Positions 16,490 through 24,816 of a DNA stretch of 64,000 nucleotides are shown in pieces. The first letter of the stretch is position 1; the number at the start of each line of letters is the position of its first letter. A program made the position numbers and the translations under genes. This DNA is from Azonexaceae bacterium. GTDB lineage: Bacteria > Pseudomonadota > Gammaproteobacteria > Burkholderiales > Rhodocyclaceae. The stretch spans positions 99,844 to 163,843 of the forward strand of contig SSSZ01000061.1 of the NCBI GenBank assembly GCA_009469675.1, read 5' to 3'. A model generated the notes under the pieces. It did no database searches and was not told the DNA's origin. It saw only the letters and a program-made list of their open reading frames with translations.

Positions 16490-18636
16490 CCCGCTGGGAG
16501 ACCCACCCCCTGTCCCGCAGCCTGGGTGCCGCAAGGGCCGCCTGGGACAGCCTCAACCAGCGTTATGCCGACGCGCATCCGATGTTCGACGGCCGCTTCA
16601 TCGAGGGACTGCTCAGGCATTTCGGCGACGGCGACGAAATCCTGCTTCGCCACATCGGCGAAGACGGTGCGGTGGATGGGCTGACTATCGTCGAACCCAG
16701 CCGACCCGGCACCTGGTCCAGCTTCCTGCCGGCGCAAGCCCAGATCGCCCCGCTTCTCGTCGACCGGGGGATCGATCTCTACGATGTCTTCCCGAGCCTG
16801 CCCGGCCTGCCGGGGCAGATTGACCTGCTGTGCCAGGATCCCTGGTTCACCCCCCTGGGTGAAACCATTACCCGCCCGGCCTATTCCAAGCACCACGCCT
16901 TGACCATGGGGATCGCCCTCGACGGCGGTTTCGAATCCTATTGGCAGGGCCGCTCCCGCAATCTCGCGGCGAATCTGCGACGTTATCGCCATCGTATCGA
17001 AAAATCGGGGCAAGAGACGCGTTTTGTCCGCATCGAAGACCCCGCCGCCATGGCCGCTGCCGTCGCCCGCTACGGCGAACTCGAATCCGCCGGCTGGAAA
17101 GGCTTGCAGGGCACGGCCATCGCCGCCGGGAACAGGCAGGGCCTCTTTTATCGCGAGATCCTCGAACAATTCGCCGCCACCGGCCAGGCCGCCGTCTACG
17201 AATACTGGATCGGCCCCCGCCTGGCCGCCTCCCGGCTGACCATCCGCAACGGCAGGATGCTCGTCATCCTCAAGACCGCCTTTGACGAATGCCTCGCCGA
17301 ATACGCCCCGGGGCGGCAATTGCTCTACGAGTTGATCCGCGATTCCTTCGCACGTTTCCCCGGCAGCCGCATCGAGTTCTACACCCACGCCTCTCCCGAG
17401 CAGCTCGCCTGGGCCACCGACCATCGCCACATCGACCATCACACCCTGTTCCGCAACAAACTGGTGGACCTGGTGGCCCTCACCGTGCGCATGGCCAAGA
17501 AAAGCGTCGTCGCCTTGCAGGCCAGGGCGGGACACACCCAGCCCCCGGACCAATTCGCCGCTGAAAGTTACGCCCCCCCGGACCGGCTGCCGGCCGAGTA
17601 CGCCGAATTGTTCCAGCACGTCGAACGGCAAAGCTTCGACTTCGGCCTGCCGTGGTTTCGCAACTATGCGGCGACCGTCGAAGACGCCGCAACCGAGCCG
17701 GTGATCTGGGGCGCCACCCGCCACGGCACGCCGGCCGTTGCCCTGCCGCTGGCGATCGGGAAGGGCGGCGGAACCAAGGGTGAAAGCCTGGCCAATTATT
17801 ACTCGGCCCTTTACAGCCCGATTGTCGGACCCCGGGCCGGCAACGTCGAACTGCGCTTCCTCCTGCGCGCCATTTCGGCCCACTACCCCCGGCTCGGCGA
17901 ACTCCGGTTCGCCCCCCTCGATCCGGCCGCCCCGTCGTCGATCGCGCTGCGCAATGCACTCCGGACGGCCGGCTGGTATTCCTTCTCCTACTACTGTTTC
18001 GGCAACTGGTATCTGCCCGTGACGGGGTCGTGGAACGATTACCTGCAAACCTTGAGCGGCCAGCTGCGCAACACCATCCGGCGCATGGGGAAGAAATTCG
18101 CGGCGGAGCAGGGCCGCCTCGAAATCGTCACGGGCGACCAGCCCGTCGAAGCCGCCATCGCGGCATTCCAGGGCGTCTATGCCGCCAGCTGGAAGATTCC
18201 GGAACCCTACCCCCGCTTCATGCCCGGCCTCATCCGCATGCTCGCCGAAACCGGCCGCCTGCGTCTCGGCATCGCCTGGCTGGGGGATCAACCCGTGGCG
18301 GCGCAGATCTGGATCGTCAATCACGGCAAGGCAAGCATCTACAAGCTCGCCTACCACGAAAAATACTCCGCCTATTCGCCGGGCACCCTGCTCACCGCCC
18401 ATCTCATGCAGCACGTCATGGACAACGACCGGGTGAGCGAGGTCGATTACCTGATCGGCGACGACGCCTACAAGCAGTCCTGGATGACCCACCGGCGGGA
18501 ACGCTGGGGGCTGGTCGCCTACAACCCCAAGACCTGGAGCGGGTTCTGGGGCCTCGCCTTCGAATGCATCGCCCGCACGGCAAAGTGGCTGGGGGGCCAG
18601 GGGCGGGCCAAGGGGCGGGACGCCAAGGAAACCTGA
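16480..18636 (+). CDS. Tandem FemAB/GNAT fusion protein
   Basis: Large protein (718 aa) formed by two FemAB-like GNAT units in a row. Unit one covers about residues 1-360, with YWQGRSRNLAANLRRYRHRI near 152-172 and the core LAASRLTIRNGRMLVILKTA. Unit two covers about 370-718, with DYLQTLSGQLRNTIRRMGKK near 520-540 and VAAQIWIVNHGKASIYKLAY. Ordinary family members are 330-380 aa, so this is a duplication-fusion. It could transfer two groups or form an internal pseudo-dimer, as FemX/FemA proteins use tandem GNAT folds. The start at 16480 is inside the end of the aminotransferase; 3 bp separate it from the polymerase. An antisense frame of 668 codons over the same bases is a codon-bias shadow. 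Confidence 0.87.
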   Translation: MPLARWETHPLSRSLGAARAAWDSLNQRYADAHPMFDGRFIEGLLRHFGDGDEILLRHIGEDGAVDGLTIVEPSRPGTWSSFLPAQAQIAPLLVDRGIDLYDVFPSLPGLPGQIDLLCQDPWFTPLGETITRPAYSKHHALTMGIALDGGFESYWQGRSRNLAANLRRYRHRIEKSGQETRFVRIEDPAAMAAAVARYGELESAGWKGLQGTAIAAGNRQGLFYREILEQFAATGQAAVYEYWIGPRLAASRLTIRNGRMLVILKTAFDECLAEYAPGRQLLYELIRDSFARFPGSRIEFYTHASPEQLAWATDHRHIDHHTLFRNKLVDLVALTVRMAKKSVVALQARAGHTQPPDQFAAESYAPPDRLPAEYAELFQHVERQSFDFGLPWFRNYAATVEDAATEPVIWGATRHGTPAVALPLAIGKGGGTKGESLANYYSALYSPIVGPRAGNVELRFLLRAISAHYPRLGELRFAPLDPAAPSSIALRNALRTAGWYSFSYYCFGNWYLPVTGSWNDYLQTLSGQLRNTIRRMGKKFAAEQGRLEIVTGDQPVEAAIAAFQGVYAASWKIPEPYPRFMPGLIRMLAETGRLRLGIAWLGDQPVAAQIWIVNHGKASIYKLAYHEKYSAYSPGTLLTAHLMQHVMDNDRVSEVDYLIGDDAYKQSWMTHRRERWGLVAYNPKTWSGFWGLAFECIARTAKWLGGQGRAKGRDAKET

Positions 18637-18639
18637 CCG

Positions 18640-21057
18640 ATGCCCAGCCGCTTCCTATTCCTCCTCCTGTCTGTCGCCGCCGCCGGTGTCGGCGGTTGGG
18701 TCGCCGCCCACCACCCCCTGGGCCAGCCGGCGCCCCTGGTCGTTTTCGCCCTGACCGTGGCCCTCGCCTGGCGCTGGCCCGATCTCTGGCTCGTCGCCTT
18801 GCCCGCGGCAGTGCCGCTCATCGGCTTCGCCCCCTGGAGCGGCTGGATCAGCTTCGAAGAAACCGACCTCCTGGTCCTCGCCATTGCCGGCGGCGGCTAC
18901 GCCCGCCTGGCCCTCGAGCGCAGCGCCCCAAGCGCGGCCAGGCCGGTCTCCAGACTCCTCGTCATCGTCGCCGCGGGCACCGCGGCCGCCATCGTCATCG
19001 CCCTGGCGAGGGGATTCACCGATGCCGGCGGCTTCCAGTTCGGCTGGTACCAGGGCTACGACGGCCCGATGAACAGCCTGCGGATCGGCAAGAGCTTTTT
19101 TCTCGCCCTGCTCCTGGTGCCGCTTATCGACCGCCGCCTCGCCAAGCCCGATGGCGGCGCCACGACTAAACTGGCGCTCGGCCTGGCGGCGGGGCTGGCC
19201 ACCGCCTCCCTCGCCACCCTTTGGGAACGCCTCGCCTTCACCGACCTGCTGAATTTTTCCAGCGACTACCGGACAACCGGCGCCTTCTGGGAAATGCATG
19301 TCGGCGGCGCCGCCCTCGACGGCTGGCTGGTCCTCACCGCCCCCTTTGCCGTCTGGGCCTTGCGCCGCGCCCGTACCCACGGGCAATGGGCCGGCGCCGC
19401 CGTGCTTCTGGCGCTTGCCGCCTATGGCAGCCTGACCACCTTCTCCCGGGGAGTCTATCTCGCCCTACCGGTCGCCCTCGCCTGTCTCGCCTGGGGACTT
19501 TCCCGCCAACGGCCGGCCGGCGCCGCCCAGGCCCCGCCCCGATGGGGACTGGCCCATTGGGCGCTAGCCGTCGTCGTGGTGACCATCGCCTCCGGCCTGA
19601 TCTTTCCCAGCAGCGGTTATCGCGGCCTGCTCGCCCTGCTCGGCCTTATCGCCCTGGCCCTGCCGCTGCCGGGAACCCTGGGGCACCAGACCGGTGGCAA
19701 CGTCGCCCTGGGCGCTGGCGCCGGCCTTCTGGCCGGCATCGCCCTCGCGTTCCTGGCCGATTTCCTGCCCAAAGGCCCCTACCTGCTCTACGCCGCATCG
19801 CTGGCCTTTTCCCTCACCTGCGCTCTGGCCAATTCGGCCAAGCCCGCGCCGGCCAAAGCCGCCGGTCTGGCCGGCGGCTTTGCCGCAACCTGTGTCCTGG
19901 CCCCCGCGGTCGCCTGGAACTGGGGCGGCGAAAAGGCGCTCTGGGACTTCCTCGGCGCCGAAGCATTGGTATTGCTCCCGGTGGTCGTCGCGACGGCTCG
20001 CCATGCCCGGCGCTGGCCCGCCGCGCCCCGCCCCCAGGCCACCGCCTTCCTGGTCGCCGCGGCGGTTTGCGGCGCCACCTCGATCTTCGGCGGCGGCGCC
20101 TACATGGGCGAGCGGTTTTCCACCGCCTCCCAGGATCTTTCCGGCCGCACCGAACACTGGCGGCTCGCGGCGGCCATGCTCAACACGCCGGGCGACCTGG
20201 TTTTCGGCAAGGGCCTCGGGCGCTTTCCCGCCAACTATTTCTTCGCCATCCCCAATGCCGCCTTTCCCGGCACCTACCGCTGGATGCACGACGGCACGAC
20301 GGCCTTCGTCAAACTGACCGGAGCCCGCCACCCGGTGAGTTTCGGCGACCTGTTTCGCGTCTCCCAACGGCTCCCGCCGAGTACGCAAGGACCGTTCTCG
20401 GCAACCATCACCGCCCGGGCCGGCGCCGCCGCTTCCCTGCACCTCGAGGTCTGCGAAAAACACCTCCTTTACGCGGCGGTTTGTTCCATCGGCAAGGCCA
20501 ATCTCGCCGCCGGCAACGAATGGCAAACCCTCGACGTCCGCTTCGAAGGCCAGCCCTTTCCGGCCGGCCCCTGGTATGCCCCGCGGATCAAGGTGTTTTC
20601 CATCGGGGTCGGCAGCGAAGGGCGGATCGTCGACGTCGCCGCCATCGCCCTGAAGAATGCCGAAGGCCGCCCCCTGCTGGCCAACGGGGATTTTTCCCAG
20701 GAAATGGCCCATTGGTTCTTTTCCAGCGACCGCGACCACATGCCCTGGCACGCCAAGAGCATCGTGGTCAACATCCTCTTCGATCAGGGTCTCTTTGGCC
20801 TCGTGATGTTCGCCTCCCTGGCGCTTGCGGCCCTGTGGCGCCTTTCCTTCGGCCGGGCCCGGCACGACCCCCTGGCGCCCTACCTGGCGGCGGGAATCGC
20901 CGGCCTCCTTACGGTCGGCATCTTCGACAGCCTGCTCGACGTACCGCGCCTCGCCCTGCTGTTCTACCTGACGACCCTGACGGGAATGACGCTGGCGGGT
21001 GGAAGACCGCCGCGCAAAACAAGAAAAACCCCACGCCGTGCCCAACCCGCAACCTGA
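18640..21057 (+). CDS. Wzy/O-antigen-ligase-like membrane polymerase with inserted soluble domain
   Basis: Polytopic inner-membrane protein (805 aa) with about a dozen hydrophobic helices, of the O-antigen ligase/polymerase superfamily. The family signature region is SGRTEHWRLAAAMLNTPGD followed by GKGLGRFPANYFF (about residues 500-530), the large periplasmic loop that carries the active site. After it comes a hydrophilic stretch of about 140 residues (550-690) with alternating beta-strand character and NGDFSQEMAHWFFSSD, resembling a carbohydrate-binding jelly roll. Membrane helices then resume at SIVVNILFDQGLFGLVMF. It probably polymerises or ligates the exopolysaccharide on the periplasmic side. 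A second family member lies at 29865. Confidence 0.87.
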   Translation: MPSRFLFLLLSVAAAGVGGWVAAHHPLGQPAPLVVFALTVALAWRWPDLWLVALPAAVPLIGFAPWSGWISFEETDLLVLAIAGGGYARLALERSAPSAARPVSRLLVIVAAGTAAAIVIALARGFTDAGGFQFGWYQGYDGPMNSLRIGKSFFLALLLVPLIDRRLAKPDGGATTKLALGLAAGLATASLATLWERLAFTDLLNFSSDYRTTGAFWEMHVGGAALDGWLVLTAPFAVWALRRARTHGQWAGAAVLLALAAYGSLTTFSRGVYLALPVALACLAWGLSRQRPAGAAQAPPRWGLAHWALAVVVVTIASGLIFPSSGYRGLLALLGLIALALPLPGTLGHQTGGNVALGAGAGLLAGIALAFLADFLPKGPYLLYAASLAFSLTCALANSAKPAPAKAAGLAGGFAATCVLAPAVAWNWGGEKALWDFLGAEALVLLPVVVATARHARRWPAAPRPQATAFLVAAAVCGATSIFGGGAYMGERFSTASQDLSGRTEHWRLAAAMLNTPGDLVFGKGLGRFPANYFFAIPNAAFPGTYRWMHDGTTAFVKLTGARHPVSFGDLFRVSQRLPPSTQGPFSATITARAGAAASLHLEVCEKHLLYAAVCSIGKANLAAGNEWQTLDVRFEGQPFPAGPWYAPRIKVFSIGVGSEGRIVDVAAIALKNAEGRPLLANGDFSQEMAHWFFSSDRDHMPWHAKSIVVNILFDQGLFGLVMFASLALAALWRLSFGRARHDPLAPYLAAGIAGLLTVGIFDSLLDVPRLALLFYLTTLTGMTLAGGRPPRKTRKTPRRAQPAT

Positions 21058-22255
21058 TACCGCGCCGATCAAGAGCCTGTTGGTCAGCGGCAGCTATTTC
21101 CCCCCGCAGGTCGGCGGGATTTCCCGCATGATGGCCGAAATCTGCGCCCACCTCGGCAGCGACCGCATCGCCGCCGTTTCGAGCCGGGATGGCGCCTACC
21201 TCCGGTCGGCTCCGCACCGCCTACGCACCTACCATTCCCTGAACGCCTTCGACGCCGCCTGCCCCACCCGCCTCGCCCACCTCGCCCTGCTCCTGGGCCG
21301 GGCCATCCGGCGCGAGCGCCCCACCCTGCTCCAGTTCGCCGGAGCGGACGACGCCTGGATCGGCTGGTATACCGCCCGCCTGTTGCGCCTGCCGCACCTC
21401 ATCTACGCCCACGGCAACGAAATCCTCGCCCTGGCGCGTTCGACCTGGCAAAAGCCGCTGGTTTCGTTTCGCGCCGCCCGACTCATCATCGCCAACAGCC
21501 GGTTCACGGCAAAGCAGGTGGAGGAAAAACTGGGAGTACCCGGGCAGCGCATCCGCATCATCCATCCCGCCTGCGATACCCGGCACTTCCGGCCCGTCGC
21601 CGTTCCCGCCGGCTGGCGCCAGCGCCTCGCCGGCCGGGAGAACGCCTACCCGCTGCTTCTCTCGGTGGGCAACCTCGTCGAGCGCAAGGGGCACGACCTG
21701 GTCCTCCGCGCCCTGGCCGAGCTGCGGCAACGCTTTCCCCGCATCGCCTACGCCATCGTCGGCGACGGCCGGGACCGGGGCAAACTCGAGCACCTCGCCC
21801 AGACGCTCGGAGTCGCCGACTGCGTCAACTTTCTCGGCCGTGGCGACGATGCCGATCTGGCAACCTGGTACTCGGCCTGCGACCTGTTCGTCATGCCCTC
21901 CCGCGCCATCCTGGAAAATGACGACGTCGAGGGCTTCGGCATGGTCTTCCTGGAAGCCGCGGCCTGCGGCAAAGCCGTGATCGGCGGGCGCTCAGGCGGC
22001 ATCGAGGACGCCATCGACGACGGGCGCAGCGGTTTTCTCGTCGATCCCCATGACCCGACGGAATTGATCGGGGCCATAACGGCCCTGGCCCAGTCCCCCG
22101 AACTCGCCGCCCGCTTCGGCCAGGCGGGGCAACACCGGGTGGCCGAAGATTTCACCTGGGAGAAGTACGGCAGGCAGATCGACGAGGTACTGGACGAACT
22201 CTCCGCCGACGGCACCATCCGCCCGGCCAAAGCATTCCATGCCGGATGTGAATAA
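20999..22255 (+). CDS. GT4 glycosyltransferase
   Basis: Retaining GT-B glycosyltransferase (418 aa). The acceptor-side opening is LLVSGSYFPPQVGGISRMM; the donor domain has LLSVGNLVERKGHDLVLRAL and the E-x7-E signature in EGFGMVFLEAAACGKAVIGG. It adds a sugar to the lipid-linked repeat in the cytoplasm. The start is uncertain: a GTG at 20999 overlaps the polymerase by 59 bp, and another GTG at 21038 overlaps by 20 bp; neither has a clear ribosome site. The catalytic fold is complete with either. Confidence 0.92.
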   Translation: MEDRRAKQEKPHAVPNPQPDTAPIKSLLVSGSYFPPQVGGISRMMAEICAHLGSDRIAAVSSRDGAYLRSAPHRLRTYHSLNAFDAACPTRLAHLALLLGRAIRRERPTLLQFAGADDAWIGWYTARLLRLPHLIYAHGNEILALARSTWQKPLVSFRAARLIIANSRFTAKQVEEKLGVPGQRIRIIHPACDTRHFRPVAVPAGWRQRLAGRENAYPLLLSVGNLVERKGHDLVLRALAELRQRFPRIAYAIVGDGRDRGKLEHLAQTLGVADCVNFLGRGDDADLATWYSACDLFVMPSRAILENDDVEGFGMVFLEAAACGKAVIGGRSGGIEDAIDDGRSGFLVDPHDPTELIGAITALAQSPELAARFGQAGQHRVAEDFTWEKYGRQIDEVLDELSADGTIRPAKAFHAGCE

Positions 22256-22328
22256 ATCCATTGCCCGCCCCTTGCCGGTCGGCGATACACTCCATGGTTT
22301 TCAACTGCCCGCCCATGGCTGAAGGAAT

Positions 22329-23096
22329 ATGAGCACCAACCTGGCCGCCCATCGTGAAAGCCCGTCGGAACAACAACGCATCGCCGACCTCTTTGCCCTT
22401 CTCCCTGTTTCCGGCCGCGAGGCCCTGGATATCGGCGCGCGCGACGGTTACCTCGCCAAACGGCTGGCCGAACGTTTCGACCGGGTGACGGCCCTCGATC
22501 TGGAACGACCCCGGATCGATCACGACAAAATTGAGCCGGTCAAAGGCGACGTCACCCGCTTGGACTTTGCCGACAATCGCTTCGACGCCGTCCTCTGTGC
22601 CGAAGTGCTGGAACACATCCCGCCGGCGCTCCTGCCCCAGGCCTGCCGCGAAATCGCCCGGGTCGCCCGCGACAAGGTAGTGATCGGCGTGCCCTACCGC
22701 CAGGAATTGCGCAACGGCCGAACCACCTGCGCCGCCTGCGGCCGCCCCAACCCGCCCTGGGGGCACGTCAATCAATTCGACGAGGCCAGACTGCGCGCGC
22801 TCTTTTCCACCTTGAAATGGGAGAAGGCGTCGTTTGTCGGTACGATCAACGACGCCACCAACCCCCTTGCTGTGGCGCTGCTCGACTACGCCGGAAACCC
22901 CTTCGGAACCTGGCAGCAGGACGAAACCTGCGTGCACTGCGGCGCCCCCATCGGCGGCCCCCGCCCCCGGAGCCTGGGGCAACGCCTGGCGACCCGCGCC
23001 GCCTATCTCCTGAATCGCGCCCAAGTCCAGTTTACCGCCCCCCACGGCAACTGGATCCACGTCCTTTTCTCCAAACCCTCTTCCAGCGCCGTCTAG
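22329..23096 (+). CDS. SAM-dependent class I methyltransferase
   Basis: Methyltransferase (255 aa). Motif I is ALDIGARDGYLAKRL (residues 32-46), motif II ends in ALDLERP, and DAVLCAEVLEHIPP fits the methyltransferase-11 family. Two Cys-x-x-Cys pairs (CAACG near residue 135 and CVHCG near 200) lie downstream of the fold and could bind zinc, which is not usual for the family. It probably methylates a sugar or a repeat-unit intermediate. A 73-bp gap precedes it; a weak GG-N9-GC sequence there has the wrong spacing for sigma-54. Confidence 0.85.
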   Translation: MSTNLAAHRESPSEQQRIADLFALLPVSGREALDIGARDGYLAKRLAERFDRVTALDLERPRIDHDKIEPVKGDVTRLDFADNRFDAVLCAEVLEHIPPALLPQACREIARVARDKVVIGVPYRQELRNGRTTCAACGRPNPPWGHVNQFDEARLRALFSTLKWEKASFVGTINDATNPLAVALLDYAGNPFGTWQQDETCVHCGAPIGGPRPRSLGQRLATRAAYLLNRAQVQFTAPHGNWIHVLFSKPSSSAV

Positions 23097-23105
23097 CCTT
23101 CGCCC

Positions 23106-24779
23106 ATGACTTCCCTATCCTTTTGCTCAGGCCGCCACCGCTTCCACGACCAGCGTTTGCATCGCCTGGCCGGAGAAACCAGCCCAATTTCAGCCTGGGA
23201 AGAGGCTTTCCGCACCTTCGGCGTCGACGCTCCAGCCCAAGTCCAGGGCGACTTCGCGGTGGCGCTGAACGCCCCCGGCAAGCGCTGCTTCCTGGCGGTG
23301 GACCGCTTTGCCGTGCGCACCCTGTGTTATCGGATCGTCGGCGATGAATTGCGCTTCGCCGAACGGGCCGACGACCTGGCCGGCCCCGGGGCCGAACTCG
23401 ACCCCCAGGCTCTCTACGACTACCTGTATTTCCATGTGATTCCGGCGCCGCGCACCATCTTCAAGGGCGTCCATCGCCTTCCCGCCGGCCACTACGCCCT
23501 GTTCGAAAACGGCCGCCTCACCGTCGCCCCCTGGTGGAAGCCGCATTTCGACGAAAACCGGCGGGTTCCCGTGGCCGACCTCAAGGCCGAATTCCGCCAG
23601 ATTCTCCGCGACTCCGTCGCCGACCAGCTCGACGGCGCCACCACCGGCTGCTTCCTGAGCGGCGGCACCGACAGTTCGACGGTGGCCGGGCTGCTGCGGG
23701 AAACCACCGGCCGGCCTGCCAAGGCCTTTTCCATCGGCTTCGAAGCCGCCGGCTACGACGAGATGGAGTACGCCCGCATCGCCGCCCGCCACTTCGGCGC
23801 CGAGCATCACGAATATTACGTGACCCCCGCCGACCTGGTACGCAGCATTCCCGCCGTGGCGGCCTCCTACGACCAACCCTTCGGCAATTCCTCGGTCGTC
23901 CCGGCCTATTACTGCGCCCAGGCGGCCCGCCAGGCCGGCGTCACCCGCATTCTCGCCGGCGACGGCGGCGACGAGCTGTTCGGAGGCAATACCCGCTACG
24001 CCAAGCAGCGGGTCTTCGGTCTTTACGAAAACATCCCCGCGGGCCTGCGCCGCCACCTGCTCGAACCGCTGTTAACGGGCAGCGAGTTGCCGGGCAAGCT
24101 ACCGGGGATCAAGAAGGCGGTCAGTTACGTCGAACAGGCCCGGGTGCCCATGCCCGACCGCATGCAGATGTATAACCTGCTGGCCCGCCTCGGCCTTGAG
24201 GAGGTGCTTACCCCGGAATTCCTCGCCCAGGTAAGCCCCGAGGACACCCTAAAGCAACAGCGGGAAATCTACCGCTCCGGCGACGGGCAGGCGCTGGTCA
24301 ACCGGATGCTCTGGTACGACTGGAAATACACCCTGGCCGACAACGATCTTCCCAAGGTGGTCGGCGCCACGACCCTGGCGGAACTTCCGGTCGGCTTCCC
24401 GCTTCTCGACGACCGCCTGGTGGACTTTTCGCTGCGCCTCGACCCGGAACTCAAACTCAAGGGGCTGACGCTCCGCTGGTTCTTCAAGGAAGCCCTGAGC
24501 GATTTTCTCCCGCCGGAAATCATCACCAAGAAGAAACACGGCTTCGGCCTGCCCTTCGGCGTCTGGGCCGTGGAAAACCCGGCACTCCGCGATCTCGCCA
24601 TGGATTCCCTCGAATCCCTGTGGTCCCGTGGCATCGTCCGCACGGCCTTCCTCGACCGGCTGGTCAAGGAACACCTGCCCCAGCACCCCGGCTACTACGG
24701 AGAACTGGTGTGGATTCTCATGATGCTGGCCCAATGGTTCGCCCGCCCGCCGCGTCACTCCGAAACAAGCGCCGGCTAG
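23106..24779 (+). CDS. Asparagine-synthase-like protein lacking the glutaminase cysteine
   Basis: AsnB superfamily protein (557 aa). The C-terminal synthetase domain has the ATP pyrophosphatase loop FLSGGTDSSTVAGLL (about 183-198) and the second conserved element LAGDGGDELFGG. The N-terminal half keeps the glutaminase-like fold (DRFAVRTLCYR). However, the protein begins MTSLSFC instead of the obligatory Met-Cys-Gly, so the catalytic Cys2 is absent. It therefore cannot take ammonia from glutamine in the usual way. It may use free ammonia or an amine, or make an amide as in beta-lactam-synthetase-like enzymes. Contrast the intact paralogue at 38966. Confidence 0.88.
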   Translation: MTSLSFCSGRHRFHDQRLHRLAGETSPISAWEEAFRTFGVDAPAQVQGDFAVALNAPGKRCFLAVDRFAVRTLCYRIVGDELRFAERADDLAGPGAELDPQALYDYLYFHVIPAPRTIFKGVHRLPAGHYALFENGRLTVAPWWKPHFDENRRVPVADLKAEFRQILRDSVADQLDGATTGCFLSGGTDSSTVAGLLRETTGRPAKAFSIGFEAAGYDEMEYARIAARHFGAEHHEYYVTPADLVRSIPAVAASYDQPFGNSSVVPAYYCAQAARQAGVTRILAGDGGDELFGGNTRYAKQRVFGLYENIPAGLRRHLLEPLLTGSELPGKLPGIKKAVSYVEQARVPMPDRMQMYNLLARLGLEEVLTPEFLAQVSPEDTLKQQREIYRSGDGQALVNRMLWYDWKYTLADNDLPKVVGATTLAELPVGFPLLDDRLVDFSLRLDPELKLKGLTLRWFFKEALSDFLPPEIITKKKHGFGLPFGVWAVENPALRDLAMDSLESLWSRGIVRTAFLDRLVKEHLPQHPGYYGELVWILMMLAQWFARPPRHSETSAG

Positions 24780-24816
24780 CCACCGGCGGCGCCCCCCTCT
24801 TCATCGCCAATCGCCC

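Noticed and set aside
16486..18492. Long antisense frame of 668 codons opposite the tandem FemAB gene
   Set aside because: The plus-strand product has clear GNAT motifs and operon overlaps; the antisense frame is Gly/Ala/Asp-rich with no motif and follows from GC-rich third positions.
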